64,000 bases of DNA from Akkermansia muciniphila (GCA_004557455.1 SFDX01000007.1:41630-105629); one strand, 5' to 3'. Positions 7,840 to 15,515 are shown, counted from the first letter of the stretch. Numbers and translations are program-made. The notes: generated by a model from the sequence alone, not told the origin.

Positions 7840-8346
7840 ATGAGTAAAGTGCATACCATTTGGGGTTGCTCTGTGGCGCTTGCAGCACTGGGTGTGCTGT
7901 ATGCAGCGGCTTACCGCTTGCACCGCCACGCGCCTGTGCAGCCGGTTCCTTTCTCGCACACCACGCATGCGGAGACGGCGGGTATACCCTGCCTGCATTG
8001 TCACACGGATGCCGAGCGCGCTGCCGGGGCCGGTCTGCCTTCCGCGGGGAGCTGCCTGGATTGCCACCTGCATCTGCTGGCGGAGGACCCGCGCTTGCTG
8101 CCCGTGCAGGCGGCGGCCAACCCGGACCATCCTGCCTACACGGGGGAGCCTCTGCGTTGGGTGCGGACGGCCCCCCTGCCCGCTCATGTGCATTTTCACC
8201 ACCGCGCCCACACGGTGCTCGCCGGGCAGGACTGCGCGCGCTGCCACCCCACCCCGGGGGAGTCCGCCGGCTTTACCATGGACGCCTGCCTGCAGTGCCA
8301 CCGGGAGGAGAAAGCCTCCACGGCCTGCACCACATGCCACCACTGA
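7840..8346 (+). CDS. Membrane-anchored pentaheme c-type cytochrome (ActA-like)
   Basis: The 168-residue protein has one N-terminal hydrophobic segment (about residues 5-22, uncleaved anchor or signal) and five CXXCH heme sites: CLHCH, CLDCH, CARCH, CLQCH and CTTCH. Spaced histidines (FSHTTHAE, HFHHRAH) can act as distal ligands. The order of motifs, with the RWVRTAPLPAHVHFHHRAH block and FTMDACLQCHREE, matches the pentaheme ActA subunit of alternative complex III and related class III cytochromes. No other Act subunit, oxidase or heme-attachment gene is nearby, so its electron donor and acceptor are unknown. ATG 7840 lies just after the terminator; earlier in-frame starts would run through it. 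Confidence 0.82.
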   Translation: MSKVHTIWGCSVALAALGVLYAAAYRLHRHAPVQPVPFSHTTHAETAGIPCLHCHTDAERAAGAGLPSAGSCLDCHLHLLAEDPRLLPVQAAANPDHPAYTGEPLRWVRTAPLPAHVHFHHRAHTVLAGQDCARCHPTPGESAGFTMDACLQCHREEKASTACTTCHH

Positions 8347-8371
8347 TTTTACCCCGCGCCCTATTTTGGGC

Positions 8372-8400
8372 TTGCATCCCGCCCCGCTTTGCTTTATTGT
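8372..8400 (+). promoter_or_regulatory. Promoter abutting the DUF3313-like lipoprotein gene
   Basis: TTGCAT - 17 bp - TATTGT, 9 bases before ATG 8410, predicting a leader of at most about 3 bases. Confidence 0.65.
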
Positions 8401-8409
8401 AATGGCGTT

Positions 8410-9171
8410 ATGCGCACGATACGGATACTCCTCCCGGCCCTGGCTGCCGCCTGTCTCCTTTCCCACTGCACTAACCTGCAATCCGAAACCGGTCTGTATG
8501 ATGTGCAGCTTCGCCGCTCTGCCAAGGTGAGTGCCTCCGGTTTTTGGCTGGAGGGCGACCCCTCTCGCTACGGCAACGTTAAGCGGGGTACCGTTTACAT
8601 CGCACCGCTGGATGTGAGCCGTATTCAAGCCGATGAGCCTGAGGCAGCCGCCCTGTTGCAGAAGAAAATGGAAGAGTACATGCAGGAGAGTATCACGAAT
8701 GCCTTGGCTACGATTAACAAAGAGATGAACTGCCGATGGACGATCACTCCCAAACCTCAGGGGGCTACTCTGTGCATCAAGCTCGCAGTCGTTTCCTTCA
8801 CCCCTCAGCATTCGGCAGCGCGTTGGCTGGGTGCTATCGGCAGTTTCTTCAGTCCCGTGCCGGGGACAGGTAACATTGTGGAGCATCTCACGACCGGCAG
8901 AATTGTGGTGGAGGCTACCGCGCGCGACGGGAGAACCAACAAGCTGCTGATGGCTTTCAAGGACCATAATCACCGCAATCCGCGTTTCTACGAGAAGGAT
9001 GCCTACACGTCTGAAGGAGTGGCTCTCACCAATCTCAAAGAGTGGGCCCACGAGATGGGGCGGCTGCTTATTGCAGGCAGTACGGCCCTGCGCAAAGGTA
9101 CCTCGGTGGAGAAAATGCTGGAGGAGGAGAGCTTCCTCCATTCCGTCGGGCGACGGGCTTTCGAAGATTAG
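8410..9171 (+). CDS. Outer-membrane-type lipoprotein, DUF3313-like
   Basis: A 253-residue protein with a lipoprotein signal peptide (lipobox LLSHC, Cys about residue 19). The mature part shows alternating strands (VKRGTVYIAPLDVSRI, ATLCIKLAVVSFTPQ, RIVVEATARDGRTNKLL) in the manner of DUF3313 lipoproteins, whose function is unknown. That match is by overall pattern only. ATG 8410 is preferred to the upstream TTG at 8389 because the -10 box lies between them. It is transcribed alone, and the gene-free origin-proximal stretch follows. Confidence 0.6.
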   Translation: MRTIRILLPALAAACLLSHCTNLQSETGLYDVQLRRSAKVSASGFWLEGDPSRYGNVKRGTVYIAPLDVSRIQADEPEAAALLQKKMEEYMQESITNALATINKEMNCRWTITPKPQGATLCIKLAVVSFTPQHSAARWLGAIGSFFSPVPGTGNIVEHLTTGRIVVEATARDGRTNKLLMAFKDHNHRNPRFYEKDAYTSEGVALTNLKEWAHEMGRLLIAGSTALRKGTSVEKMLEEESFLHSVGRRAFED

Positions 9172-9438
9172 CCCCCTGCCCTACCGACAAAGAGAGCCGC
9201 TGTGCCGTCCATGGAGCGAGAACTACGTCCCCGATTTTTACTGGTGGGTGCAGAGTTCGGGTCGTCTGAGGTATCCTCGGTGGGACGGAACATCTTACCC
9301 GATACATTAGCCCCTTGTTTTACAACAACGGTCCGAGCCTTTAGTCCATAAAAGTCACGAACACAGCAGCTGACAATAGGTATACCACATTCCGGGGCCT
9401 ATGGCAAGCAAAAAAAGAAGAAAGGTCTAAATGTTTGT
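9172..9438. other. Gene-free stretch before the first parS-like site
   Basis: I see no credible ORF here: the reading frames that cross it are short and lack start signals. The motifs of tRNA, RNase P RNA and tmRNA are absent. A small perfect hairpin (TTGTTTTACAACAA, around 9317-9330) is the only structure noted. Confidence 0.4.
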
Positions 9439-9461
9439 AAGTCGTTGATACTCAACGACTT
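9439..9461. promoter_or_regulatory. Perfect 10-bp inverted repeat containing TTGATACTCAACGA
   Basis: AAGTCGTTGA - TAC - TCAACGACTT. The inner 14 bases (9445-9458) recur exactly at 13431-13444, and as TTGATTCTCAACGA in reverse at 13576-13589, both at the edges of the oriC-like region. It lies 7 bp from a parS-like site, so a protein-binding site acting in replication or segregation is likely. Confidence 0.6.
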
Positions 9462-9467
9462 AGAGAA

Positions 9468-9483
9468 TGTTCCACATGGAACA
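9468..9483. promoter_or_regulatory. parS: parS-like site 1 (ParB binding)
   Basis: TGTTCCACATGGAACA differs from the perfect palindrome TGTTCCACGTGGAACA by one central base. ParB sites in many bacteria follow GTTNCACGTGNAAC and cluster near the origin. It lies between the gene-free stretch and the argS promoter. Confidence 0.65.
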
Positions 9484-9505
9484 TAGGCATTCTGCACACA
9501 GAGGA

Positions 9506-9534
9506 TTGACAAAACGGGGGTATCAGGGTATAAT
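9506..9534 (+). promoter_or_regulatory. Consensus promoter of argS
   Basis: TTGACA - 17 bp - TATAAT is a perfect match to the sigma-70 consensus. The -10 box ends 9 bases before ATG 9544, so the leader is about 3 bases or less. Confidence 0.85.
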
Positions 9535-9543
9535 AATGACCAA

Positions 9544-11298
9544 ATGACGATACCGTCCATACTGAGCGAGCAATTGGCGGCGGCACTCAAGGGTGTACTG
9601 GGTGCCGACCTACCGGAGAATTTTACACCGAGTGTCACGGCGTCCCAAGACCTGCGCTTCGGGGATTACCAGAGCAACGCAGCCATGGTGCTGGCCAAGC
9701 AAGCCCGCAAAAACCCGCGCGAGCTGGCCGGCAAGGTGGTGGAGACCTTGGGCGAATCCGCCGTGGCGACTGCCGAGATTGCGGGTCCTGGTTTCATCAA
9801 TTTCCGCATCAAGCCGAGCTACTATGCCGAGCGTGCGGAAAGCATGCTGACGGATGATCGCTTGGGGGTACCGGTGGCAGCTCAGCCTAAGTCCCTGGTC
9901 ATCGATTTCTCTGCCCCGAATGTGGCAAAGCCGATGCACGTGGGTCACATCCGCTCCACCATCATAGGAGATACACTGGGCCGCTTGGCGCGCTTCATGG
10001 GCCACAGGGTCATCACGGACAATCACATCGGCGACTGGGGCACGCAGTTCGGTATGATTCTGTGGGGGTGGAAGAACATCCTGAAGCAGGAGGACTTGGA
10101 GAGCGATCCGATTGAGGCCCTGCTCTCGGTCTACAAGGAGGTGAACGCTCGCTGCAAAGAGGACCCTGCCCTGCTGCCCGTCTGCAAGGAGGAGCTCGTG
10201 AAGCTGCAGAGCGGCGACAGTGAGAACCTGGAAATTTGGAAGAAGTGTATCGCCGTCACGAAGGTGGGGCTGGAGAAGATCTACGACCAACTCGACATCA
10301 GGTTTGATTACTGGCTGGGCGAGAGTGCCTACAACGATGCGCTCGGTCCCTTGGTTGAGGATCTGCTGGCCAAGGGTATTGCCCGTGAGAGTGAGGGGGC
10401 GGTCTGCATCTTCTCCGATGGTTTCCACAATCCGCAGAACGATCCCTTCCTGGTGCAGCGCGACGGAAGCTGGGTGCCCGTGCCTGCCATCATCCGCAAG
10501 GCGGACGGCGGTTTCCTCTATGCAACCACCGACCTGGCGACGCTGGATTATCGCATCGCGAACTTCCATGCCGACTCTATTTGGTATGTGGTGGGTGCGC
10601 CGCAGGATAAGCACTTCAAGCAGATCTTCGACATCGAACGCATGCGCGGCGTGAGCGGCGACTTCCGTCATGTGGCATTCGGCTCGATTCTCGGAAAGGA
10701 TCGCCGGCCGTTCAAAACGCGCTCCGGGGACACCGTCAGCTTGCAGGACGTCATCGATGAGGCTGTCTCTCGCGCCGCCAAAGTCATTGAGGAGAAGAAC
10801 CCGAGCCTGCCGGAGGAGGAGAAAGCGCACATCGCGAAGGCTGTCGGCATCGGTGCCATCAAGTTCGCGGAGCTTTCCCAGAATCGTCTCAGTGACTACA
10901 TCTTCGACTGGGATAAAATGCTGTCTCTCTCCGGGGACACCGCGCCTTACCTGCAGAACAGCTATGTGCGTGTGCGTTCCATCTTCCGCAAGGTTGATGC
11001 CGATGAGGCGCAGGCGGCAAAGGTGCAGCTGACCGAGGACGCAGAAATCCACCTCGCGCGCATGCTGGTGCGCTATTCCGAGACTGTGCCCGCTACGTTG
11101 GATGACTGCCGCCCGAACATTCTGGCCGCTTACCTCTATGACCTGGCACGCGCCTTCCACAGCTTCTACGAAGCCTGCCCGGTTCTTCGCAGCGAGGGCG
11201 AGGTGCGCAGCAGCCGTCTGATTCTTTGCGAGCTCACCGCCCGTGTGCTGAAACAAGGTATGGGCTTGCTCGGTATCGAAATGGTTGAGCGTATGTAA
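9544..11298 (+). CDS. argS: Arginyl-tRNA synthetase
   Basis: ArgRS charges tRNA-Arg with arginine. The 584-residue class I synthetase has the N-terminal additional domain, the ATP-site motif APNVAKPMHVGHIRST (HVGH form of HIGH), and DNHIGDWGTQFG. It has GKDRRPFKTRSGDTVSL in place of a KMSKS loop, as is usual for ArgRS, and the C-terminal DALR domain (LYDLARAFHSFYE, ending GLLGIEMVERM). Length is normal. ATG 9544 is fixed by the consensus promoter just before it. Essential enzyme; nothing unusual in the sequence. Confidence 0.97.
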   Translation: MTIPSILSEQLAAALKGVLGADLPENFTPSVTASQDLRFGDYQSNAAMVLAKQARKNPRELAGKVVETLGESAVATAEIAGPGFINFRIKPSYYAERAESMLTDDRLGVPVAAQPKSLVIDFSAPNVAKPMHVGHIRSTIIGDTLGRLARFMGHRVITDNHIGDWGTQFGMILWGWKNILKQEDLESDPIEALLSVYKEVNARCKEDPALLPVCKEELVKLQSGDSENLEIWKKCIAVTKVGLEKIYDQLDIRFDYWLGESAYNDALGPLVEDLLAKGIARESEGAVCIFSDGFHNPQNDPFLVQRDGSWVPVPAIIRKADGGFLYATTDLATLDYRIANFHADSIWYVVGAPQDKHFKQIFDIERMRGVSGDFRHVAFGSILGKDRRPFKTRSGDTVSLQDVIDEAVSRAAKVIEEKNPSLPEEEKAHIAKAVGIGAIKFAELSQNRLSDYIFDWDKMLSLSGDTAPYLQNSYVRVRSIFRKVDADEAQAAKVQLTEDAEIHLARMLVRYSETVPATLDDCRPNILAAYLYDLARAFHSFYEACPVLRSEGEVRSSRLILCELTARVLKQGMGLLGIEMVERM

Positions 11299-11318
11299 TC
11301 CCTTAACCAAATTTGACT

Positions 11319-12707
11319 ATGTTCCACATGGAACAATTCCCGGTCATCGGGCTTATCTGCTGTGTCTCCTTCGCGGGGGCACAGCAGATGTCTATTACGG
11401 CATCGACACAAAATCCGGCTGCAGCGGAGGCACTGAACGCCGGGATGACGGAGCTTTTCTTGGGTTGCCATGAGCGAGCAGCGGAGCAGTTCGACCGAGT
11501 CATTCGGGAAGACCCGGAGTGTGCAGTGGCCTACGCAGCGGCCATGCTGGCGGAGCGCGAGAATGGTATCACGGAAAAATCGCGAGCTTTGCGAGGTGCT
11601 CTGGAGGCGCTTCTTCCGAGCATTCGAGCGACACCGATGGAGTTGCTGTACCTGAATGTCTTTCTCGCCTTGACCAACGATGAGTCCGCTGAGGCGCTCC
11701 GTCTGCTGGAGGCGCATTGCGCGAAATACCGCGCGGATCTTCATGCACGCTGCTGGATGACCCTGCTGAAGCATTACTCCCCCGGACAGCAGGAGGCTGC
11801 CCTGAGCGAGGCGGATGCTTTGTACGCCGCGCATCCGGAGTCCATGCCTGTGTGCTTCCTGCGTGCGCTGGCAGAGGAATGGGCAGAGCCTCCTACGGAG
11901 ACGGCACGGGCGGCGGCCAAGGCGGCAGCGGAGTTATTCCCGGGGCATCCGCGCCTGCTGCATCTGCATGCCCACCTTTTGTTCCGTGCGGGAGAGTTCC
12001 TCCCGGCAGCGGAGAAGCTCACGGAGGAGCTGGCTCTTTGCGAGCCACAGGGCAGGGAAGCCCTCAGTATTCTGCTCTACAAGGCGACCACTCTCTGGTG
12101 CGCCGGGAAGGACCGAGATTCTCTCGCCGTGCGTCAACTCATCCGGAAGCATCCTCTCTTCTACGAAAACTGGGAGGCACGAACCCTCCCGCTCCGTGTG
12201 CTGCTGGGAAGACAGGAGACGCCGAGCATCAATGAAATCTCTGCTGCCCTCAAGGCAGCCATGCCGAAGGAGCAGGGAGAGTACATTCCGGATAATACCT
12301 GCCGGCTCTTCCGTGAGCTGGCGGAGGATTGCCTGCGTGCTCGCCGCAGTGCATCCCGCAATGAACACGAGGAGGCCTATCGTCTCTACCTCGCTGCGGC
12401 GGAGAAGGGTAAGCAGGCCGACCGAGAGTTGGCTCTCTGTGTGAATCCCGATGCAGAGGTGCAGCGCAGTCCGCAGGCATGCAAGCTCGCTGTGGCGCTC
12501 ACGCAGGGCTTCGTCGTTCCCGGAACAGAGAAGGAGGCTCTCGAGCTTTTCCGGGAGCTGAACACGCCGCCCACCCATCTGCGGCCGCCGCTCATTCCGA
12601 CACGTTCCGCTCCCATGGAGAAGGATTACTACCTCAGCCCGGAGGAAATCGAGGCTAAGAATAAGCCAAAGCCGGAAAAACGGAAGCCGAGGAAACGCAG
12701 GCGCTGA
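11319..12707 (+). CDS. TPR-like exported protein between two parS-like sites
   Basis: The 462-residue protein starts MFHMEQFPVIGLICCVSFAGAQ, which looks like a short signal peptide. Helical pairs with TPR spacing follow (AAEALNAGMTELFLGCHERAAEQFDRVIREDPECAVAYAAAML and further repeats to about residue 300). The tail is basic and Lys/Pro-rich (PKPEKRKPRKRRR). TPR proteins act as scaffolds; the partner is unknown. ATG 11319 is preferred to the upstream TTG at 11313. The first codons are written over a parS-like palindrome (11320-11335), and a second palindrome begins one base after the stop. An alternative start at Met4 would still lie within the first site. Confidence 0.62.
   Translation: MFHMEQFPVIGLICCVSFAGAQQMSITASTQNPAAAEALNAGMTELFLGCHERAAEQFDRVIREDPECAVAYAAAMLAERENGITEKSRALRGALEALLPSIRATPMELLYLNVFLALTNDESAEALRLLEAHCAKYRADLHARCWMTLLKHYSPGQQEAALSEADALYAAHPESMPVCFLRALAEEWAEPPTETARAAAKAAAELFPGHPRLLHLHAHLLFRAGEFLPAAEKLTEELALCEPQGREALSILLYKATTLWCAGKDRDSLAVRQLIRKHPLFYENWEARTLPLRVLLGRQETPSINEISAALKAAMPKEQGEYIPDNTCRLFRELAEDCLRARRSASRNEHEEAYRLYLAAAEKGKQADRELALCVNPDAEVQRSPQACKLAVALTQGFVVPGTEKEALELFRELNTPPTHLRPPLIPTRSAPMEKDYYLSPEEIEAKNKPKPEKRKPRKRRR
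11320..11335. promoter_or_regulatory. parS: parS-like site 2, inside the start of a gene
   Basis: The same 16-mer as site 1 (TGTTCCACATGGAACA), covering codons 1-6 of the TPR-like gene. An exact 16-base repeat within 2 kb is unlikely by chance. Confidence 0.65.
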
Positions 12708-12723
12708 TGTTCCACGTGGAACG
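12708..12723. promoter_or_regulatory. parS: parS-like site 3
   Basis: TGTTCCACGTGGAACG: a perfect GTTCCACGTGGAAC core immediately after the TPR-like stop codon. The adjacent CGTGAAACA extends the similarity to the common parS half-site. Confidence 0.7.
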
Positions 12724-12759
12724 TGAAACAAAGCCCAAAGCAGGGTAGGGGGCTTTTCT

Positions 12760-12801
12760 GCGGTATGTCAGGAGTTACTCTTGACATACCGCTTTTTTTT
12801 T
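12760..12801 (+). terminator. Rho-independent terminator overlapping the next promoter
   Basis: An 11-bp perfect stem (GCGGTATGTCA / TGACATACCGC), an 11-base loop and nine Ts. The 3' arm supplies the -35 box of the downstream lipoprotein promoter. Confidence 0.92.
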
Positions 12802-12809
12802 GCTAGCTT
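12781..12809 (+). promoter_or_regulatory. Promoter embedded in a terminator
   Basis: TTGACA - 17 bp - TAGCTT. The T-run of the terminator is the spacer. The -10 box ends 7 bases before ATG 12817, so the mRNA should be leaderless. Confidence 0.7.
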
Positions 12810-12816
12810 CCGTTTC

Positions 12817-13434
12817 ATGAAGAGAAGTCTTTTCTTGTTATCTCTGGGGGTTCTGTTGATGCCTTCCTGTGTCTATGTGCAGACGCACAAGAATGTGGAG
12901 CAGATCGGCTCAACGACACCGATGGGTAAGCTGGAGCGCGACCGTCTCTATCGGGTCGGGAATGATTGGTGCCTGAAGGCGCGCGAGGTCAACACGAAGT
13001 TAGATTATCCTATCATCCGAGATGAGACTTTCACGGGTAACACGCGTCCGCCCATCGTCAGTGAAGCCGGTCCTCTGTCGGAGGAGCCGATCTATATCCC
13101 GGTCTCTGAGGGCACCGCAGCGGTGATGCAGCGGGAGGATGGCTATGTGCACATCGGTGATCTGGTCGGCGAGATGGAGCGTTTCAAGCGCTACTACACG
13201 TCGGAGGAGGCGCGGGGTAGGGTGCATCCGGCGGGGGCCGTTCGGGCCGAGTCAGCAGGGGAGAGTGGGGCAGTTTTCGTGAACCTGGGCAAGCCCTCCA
13301 CCCCCTCGATGGCAGGCTCTGTTTTGGGTACGGCGGATCTCGTTCTCGTGGATGCTCCGGCGACTCTTGCGGCCAATGCTCTCCTGCCGGTCATCGCGCC
13401 GTTCTATTTCTTTGTCGATTTCCTAAGCCATTGA
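12817..13434 (+). CDS. Lipoprotein of unknown function
   Basis: A 205-residue protein with a clear lipoprotein signal (MKRSLFLLSLGVLLMPSC; lipobox LMPSC). The mature part has no family I recognise. A stretch around residues 95-130 (VSEGTAAVMQREDGYVHIGD) looks beta-rich, and the C-terminus is hydrophobic (ATLAANALLPVIAPFYFFVDFL), possibly membrane-associated. Its promoter is nested in the preceding terminator. It is the last gene before the oriC-like region. Confidence 0.65.
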   Translation: MKRSLFLLSLGVLLMPSCVYVQTHKNVEQIGSTTPMGKLERDRLYRVGNDWCLKAREVNTKLDYPIIRDETFTGNTRPPIVSEAGPLSEEPIYIPVSEGTAAVMQREDGYVHIGDLVGEMERFKRYYTSEEARGRVHPAGAVRAESAGESGAVFVNLGKPSTPSMAGSVLGTADLVLVDAPATLAANALLPVIAPFYFFVDFLSH

Positions 13435-13657
13435 TACTCAACGATTAAGCCATGTTATCCACATCATTTGTCAATAATGAGGTGAGTAAACGGTGAATAA
13501 CTTGTCGATGACTGAAATGTGCACATTCTGTCTTATATGTCCCCAATCTTATTCACGACATATTCAATGGTTGAATCGTTGAGAATCAAGCACTTACGTG
13601 GCTTATTCACTTATTCACAGAGCAGATGATGATGAAGTTTAAATTTAATTACCTTAC
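13431..13657. other. oriC: Putative chromosomal replication origin (oriC)
   Basis: The region between two genes holds a perfect DnaA box TTATCCACA (13455-13463) and several near-consensus boxes: TTACTCACC (reverse, 13481-13489), TTATTCACC (reverse, 13492-13500), TTATTCACG (13549-13557), TTATTCACT (13603-13611) and TTATTCACA (13611-13619). A GATGATGATGAA stretch and an AT-rich segment (GTTTAAATTTAATTA, 13638-13652) follow, where unwinding could begin. Copies of TTGATWCTCAACGA mark both sides (13431-13444; reverse at 13576-13589). Three parS-like sites lie within 4 kb. Known origins combine DnaA boxes with an AT-rich unwinding element and nearby parS sites. dnaA, dnaN and parAB are not in the window. 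Confidence 0.72.
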
Positions 13658-13665
13658 TATCCATC

Positions 13666-14694
13666 ATGGACACCACAGCAGAACAAGCAGCATGGATGCG
13701 TGAGGCCCTGGCCGAGGGCTACAAGGGATTCGGCACCACCTCCCCGAATCCCCCGGTCGGGGCCGTTCTCGTGCGGGAGGGGCGCATCATCGGCAGGGGG
13801 TACCACCACGAGGCCGGCAGGCCGCACGCTGAGCGCATGGCCTTGGCCGACGCCCGCGAGCGTGGGGAGTCGCCGCTTGGGGCAGACCTCTACGTCACGC
13901 TGGAGCCCTGCTCCACGGTAGGCCGCACCCCGGCCTGCACGGATGCCATCATCGAGGCAGGCATCCGCCGGGTGTTCTACGCCTGCGTGGATCCGAATGC
14001 CCGCCACAGGGGCCGCGCAGATGCCCTTCTGCGGGCTGCCGGGATTGAGGTGCATGCCGGGCTTGAAGCAGCCGCCTGCGGGATTCTGCTGCGTCCCTGG
14101 GCCTACGCCATGGAGCATGGGCGTCCCTGGGTAGTCGCTAAGCTGGCCACAACCCTGGACGGCAACATGACCCGCCGCGGCTCGGCTTGGTTGAGCAACG
14201 AGGAGAGTCTGCGGTACGCGCACGACCTCCGCCTGCGCAGTGATGCCATCTTGGTCGGCGGACACACCGTGCGCACGGACAACCCGCGCCTGACGATCCG
14301 CAACCCGCACCTGCCCATCCCTCCGGAGAAGAAACAGCCCCTGCGCGTGGTGCTGACAGGGCAGGGGATACCCGCCGACTGCTGCCTGCTGACGGATGAG
14401 CACCGGGAGCGCACCTTGGTGTTCTCCGGGGTCGTCCGGCTCGGGGAGCTGCTTGAGCGGTTGTATCGGGAGCATGGGGTGGTTCAGTTGATGCTGGAGT
14501 GCGGCCCGAGGCTCCTGCGGCGTTTCCTGGAGCAGGGGATGGTGCAGGAGTGGGTGCAGAACATCACGCCTTATGTGAGCGGCGGGTGCGATACCGTGGC
14601 GGGGGGGGATTTCCTGCCGAGGGAGCTGCGCTTGGTCGACAAGCAGGTGGTGGATTGCGGGAGTGACATCATCTTGCAGGGGCTGTTGCAATGA
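13666..14694 (+). CDS. ribD: Riboflavin biosynthesis bifunctional deaminase/reductase RibD
   Basis: RibD performs two steps of riboflavin synthesis: deamination of the pyrimidine, then reduction of its ribosyl side chain with NADPH. The 342-residue protein has the zinc deaminase signature HAERMALA near residue 54 and PCSTVGRTPAC some 25 residues on. The reductase domain has VAKLATTLDGNMT, SDAILVGGHTVRTDNPRLTIR and LECGPRLL. Both halves are full length. The ATG follows the AT-rich end of the oriC-like region. No FMN riboswitch is visible upstream and no ribE, ribBA or ribH is nearby, so the pathway genes are scattered. It overlaps the next gene by 4 bp. Confidence 0.96.
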   Translation: MDTTAEQAAWMREALAEGYKGFGTTSPNPPVGAVLVREGRIIGRGYHHEAGRPHAERMALADARERGESPLGADLYVTLEPCSTVGRTPACTDAIIEAGIRRVFYACVDPNARHRGRADALLRAAGIEVHAGLEAAACGILLRPWAYAMEHGRPWVVAKLATTLDGNMTRRGSAWLSNEESLRYAHDLRLRSDAILVGGHTVRTDNPRLTIRNPHLPIPPEKKQPLRVVLTGQGIPADCCLLTDEHRERTLVFSGVVRLGELLERLYREHGVVQLMLECGPRLLRRFLEQGMVQEWVQNITPYVSGGCDTVAGGDFLPRELRLVDKQVVDCGSDIILQGLLQ

Positions 14695-15512
14695 GGCTGC
14701 GTTGGTTCATCTATGGGTTGCTGCTGCTCGCGGTGCTCTTGTATGCGTGGTGGGAGCGCGAGTACATTGAGGAGACGCATGTTCCCATCTCGTGTGAGGA
14801 GTGGCAGGGCAGGGGGGTATGCTTGGCTCTGCTGGCGGATTTGCACGCGCGCCCGGGGGATGGGGACTACATGGATGAGATCGTGCGCCGGGTGCTGGCG
14901 GCCAAGCCGGATGCGGTTTTGCTGGCGGGGGACTATTTCAACGGGCACAACGCGGAGTCGAGTATGTCGGCTGACGAGTTGGAGGAGCATCTGCGGCCGC
15001 TGACAAGCCTGCCCTGCGTGGCGGTGCTGGGTAACCACGATTACTATTACGGCGAGGCCGAGGTGCGAGCGATGTTCGCCCGGCTCGGCATCCCCTTGGC
15101 GGAAGGGAGGCGCATCACGATCCGCCCGGGCGGCACGGAGCTGGATGTGGCCGGGGTGCGCTGCATGTACACCTTCCCCACCACCGGCCCCATTGCGGAG
15201 AAACGCCCCGGCACGCCGCTCCTTTTCCTGAGTCACACCCCCTACGGCGCCCTCTTCGCCCCGAGCGGTGCCTTTCTGGCCGTCTGCGGACACACCCACG
15301 GCGGCCAACTCTGCCTGCCCGGCGGCAAGGCCATCAAGCTCCCGGACTCCGTCACCCCACCCGTCCTCACCCGCGGCCTCCACCGCTACAACGGCCTGCC
15401 CATTTACACCACCCGCGGCCTCGGCACCAGCATCCTCCCCCTCCGTACATTCTGCCGCCCGGAGATTACTTTCCTGAATATAGAGCCACATTTTCCCTCG
15501 GAAGCAAAATAA
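14691..15512 (+). CDS. Membrane-anchored calcineurin-like metallophosphoesterase (YaeI-like)
   Basis: A 273-residue protein with an N-terminal hydrophobic anchor (LRWFIYGLLLLAVLLYAWW) and then the two-metal phosphoesterase motifs in order: LLADLHARPGD (DxH), LAGDYFNG (GD), LGNHDYYYG (GNHD), SHTPYG and CGHTHGGQ (GHTH). This order and the anchor fit the YaeI/YkuE branch, thought to act on phospholipid-like substrates at the membrane. The ATG overlaps the ribD stop, so the two are cotranscribed. The next gene is a phospholipid acyltransferase fusion, which would fit a role in lipid turnover, but that is only inference. Confidence 0.86.
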   Translation: MRLRWFIYGLLLLAVLLYAWWEREYIEETHVPISCEEWQGRGVCLALLADLHARPGDGDYMDEIVRRVLAAKPDAVLLAGDYFNGHNAESSMSADELEEHLRPLTSLPCVAVLGNHDYYYGEAEVRAMFARLGIPLAEGRRITIRPGGTELDVAGVRCMYTFPTTGPIAEKRPGTPLLFLSHTPYGALFAPSGAFLAVCGHTHGGQLCLPGGKAIKLPDSVTPPVLTRGLHRYNGLPIYTTRGLGTSILPLRTFCRPEITFLNIEPHFPSEAK

Positions 15513-15515
15513 GTC

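Noticed and set aside
9172..9438. Possible structural RNA (tmRNA, RNase P or 6S RNA) in the gap before argS
   Set aside because: The diagnostic conserved cores are absent and no long-range pairing could be made by eye.
13622..13636. GATGATGATGAA tract as a DnaA-trio element
   Set aside because: The trinucleotide polarity does not match the published 3'-GAT-5' pattern relative to the neighbouring DnaA box, so only its presence is reported.
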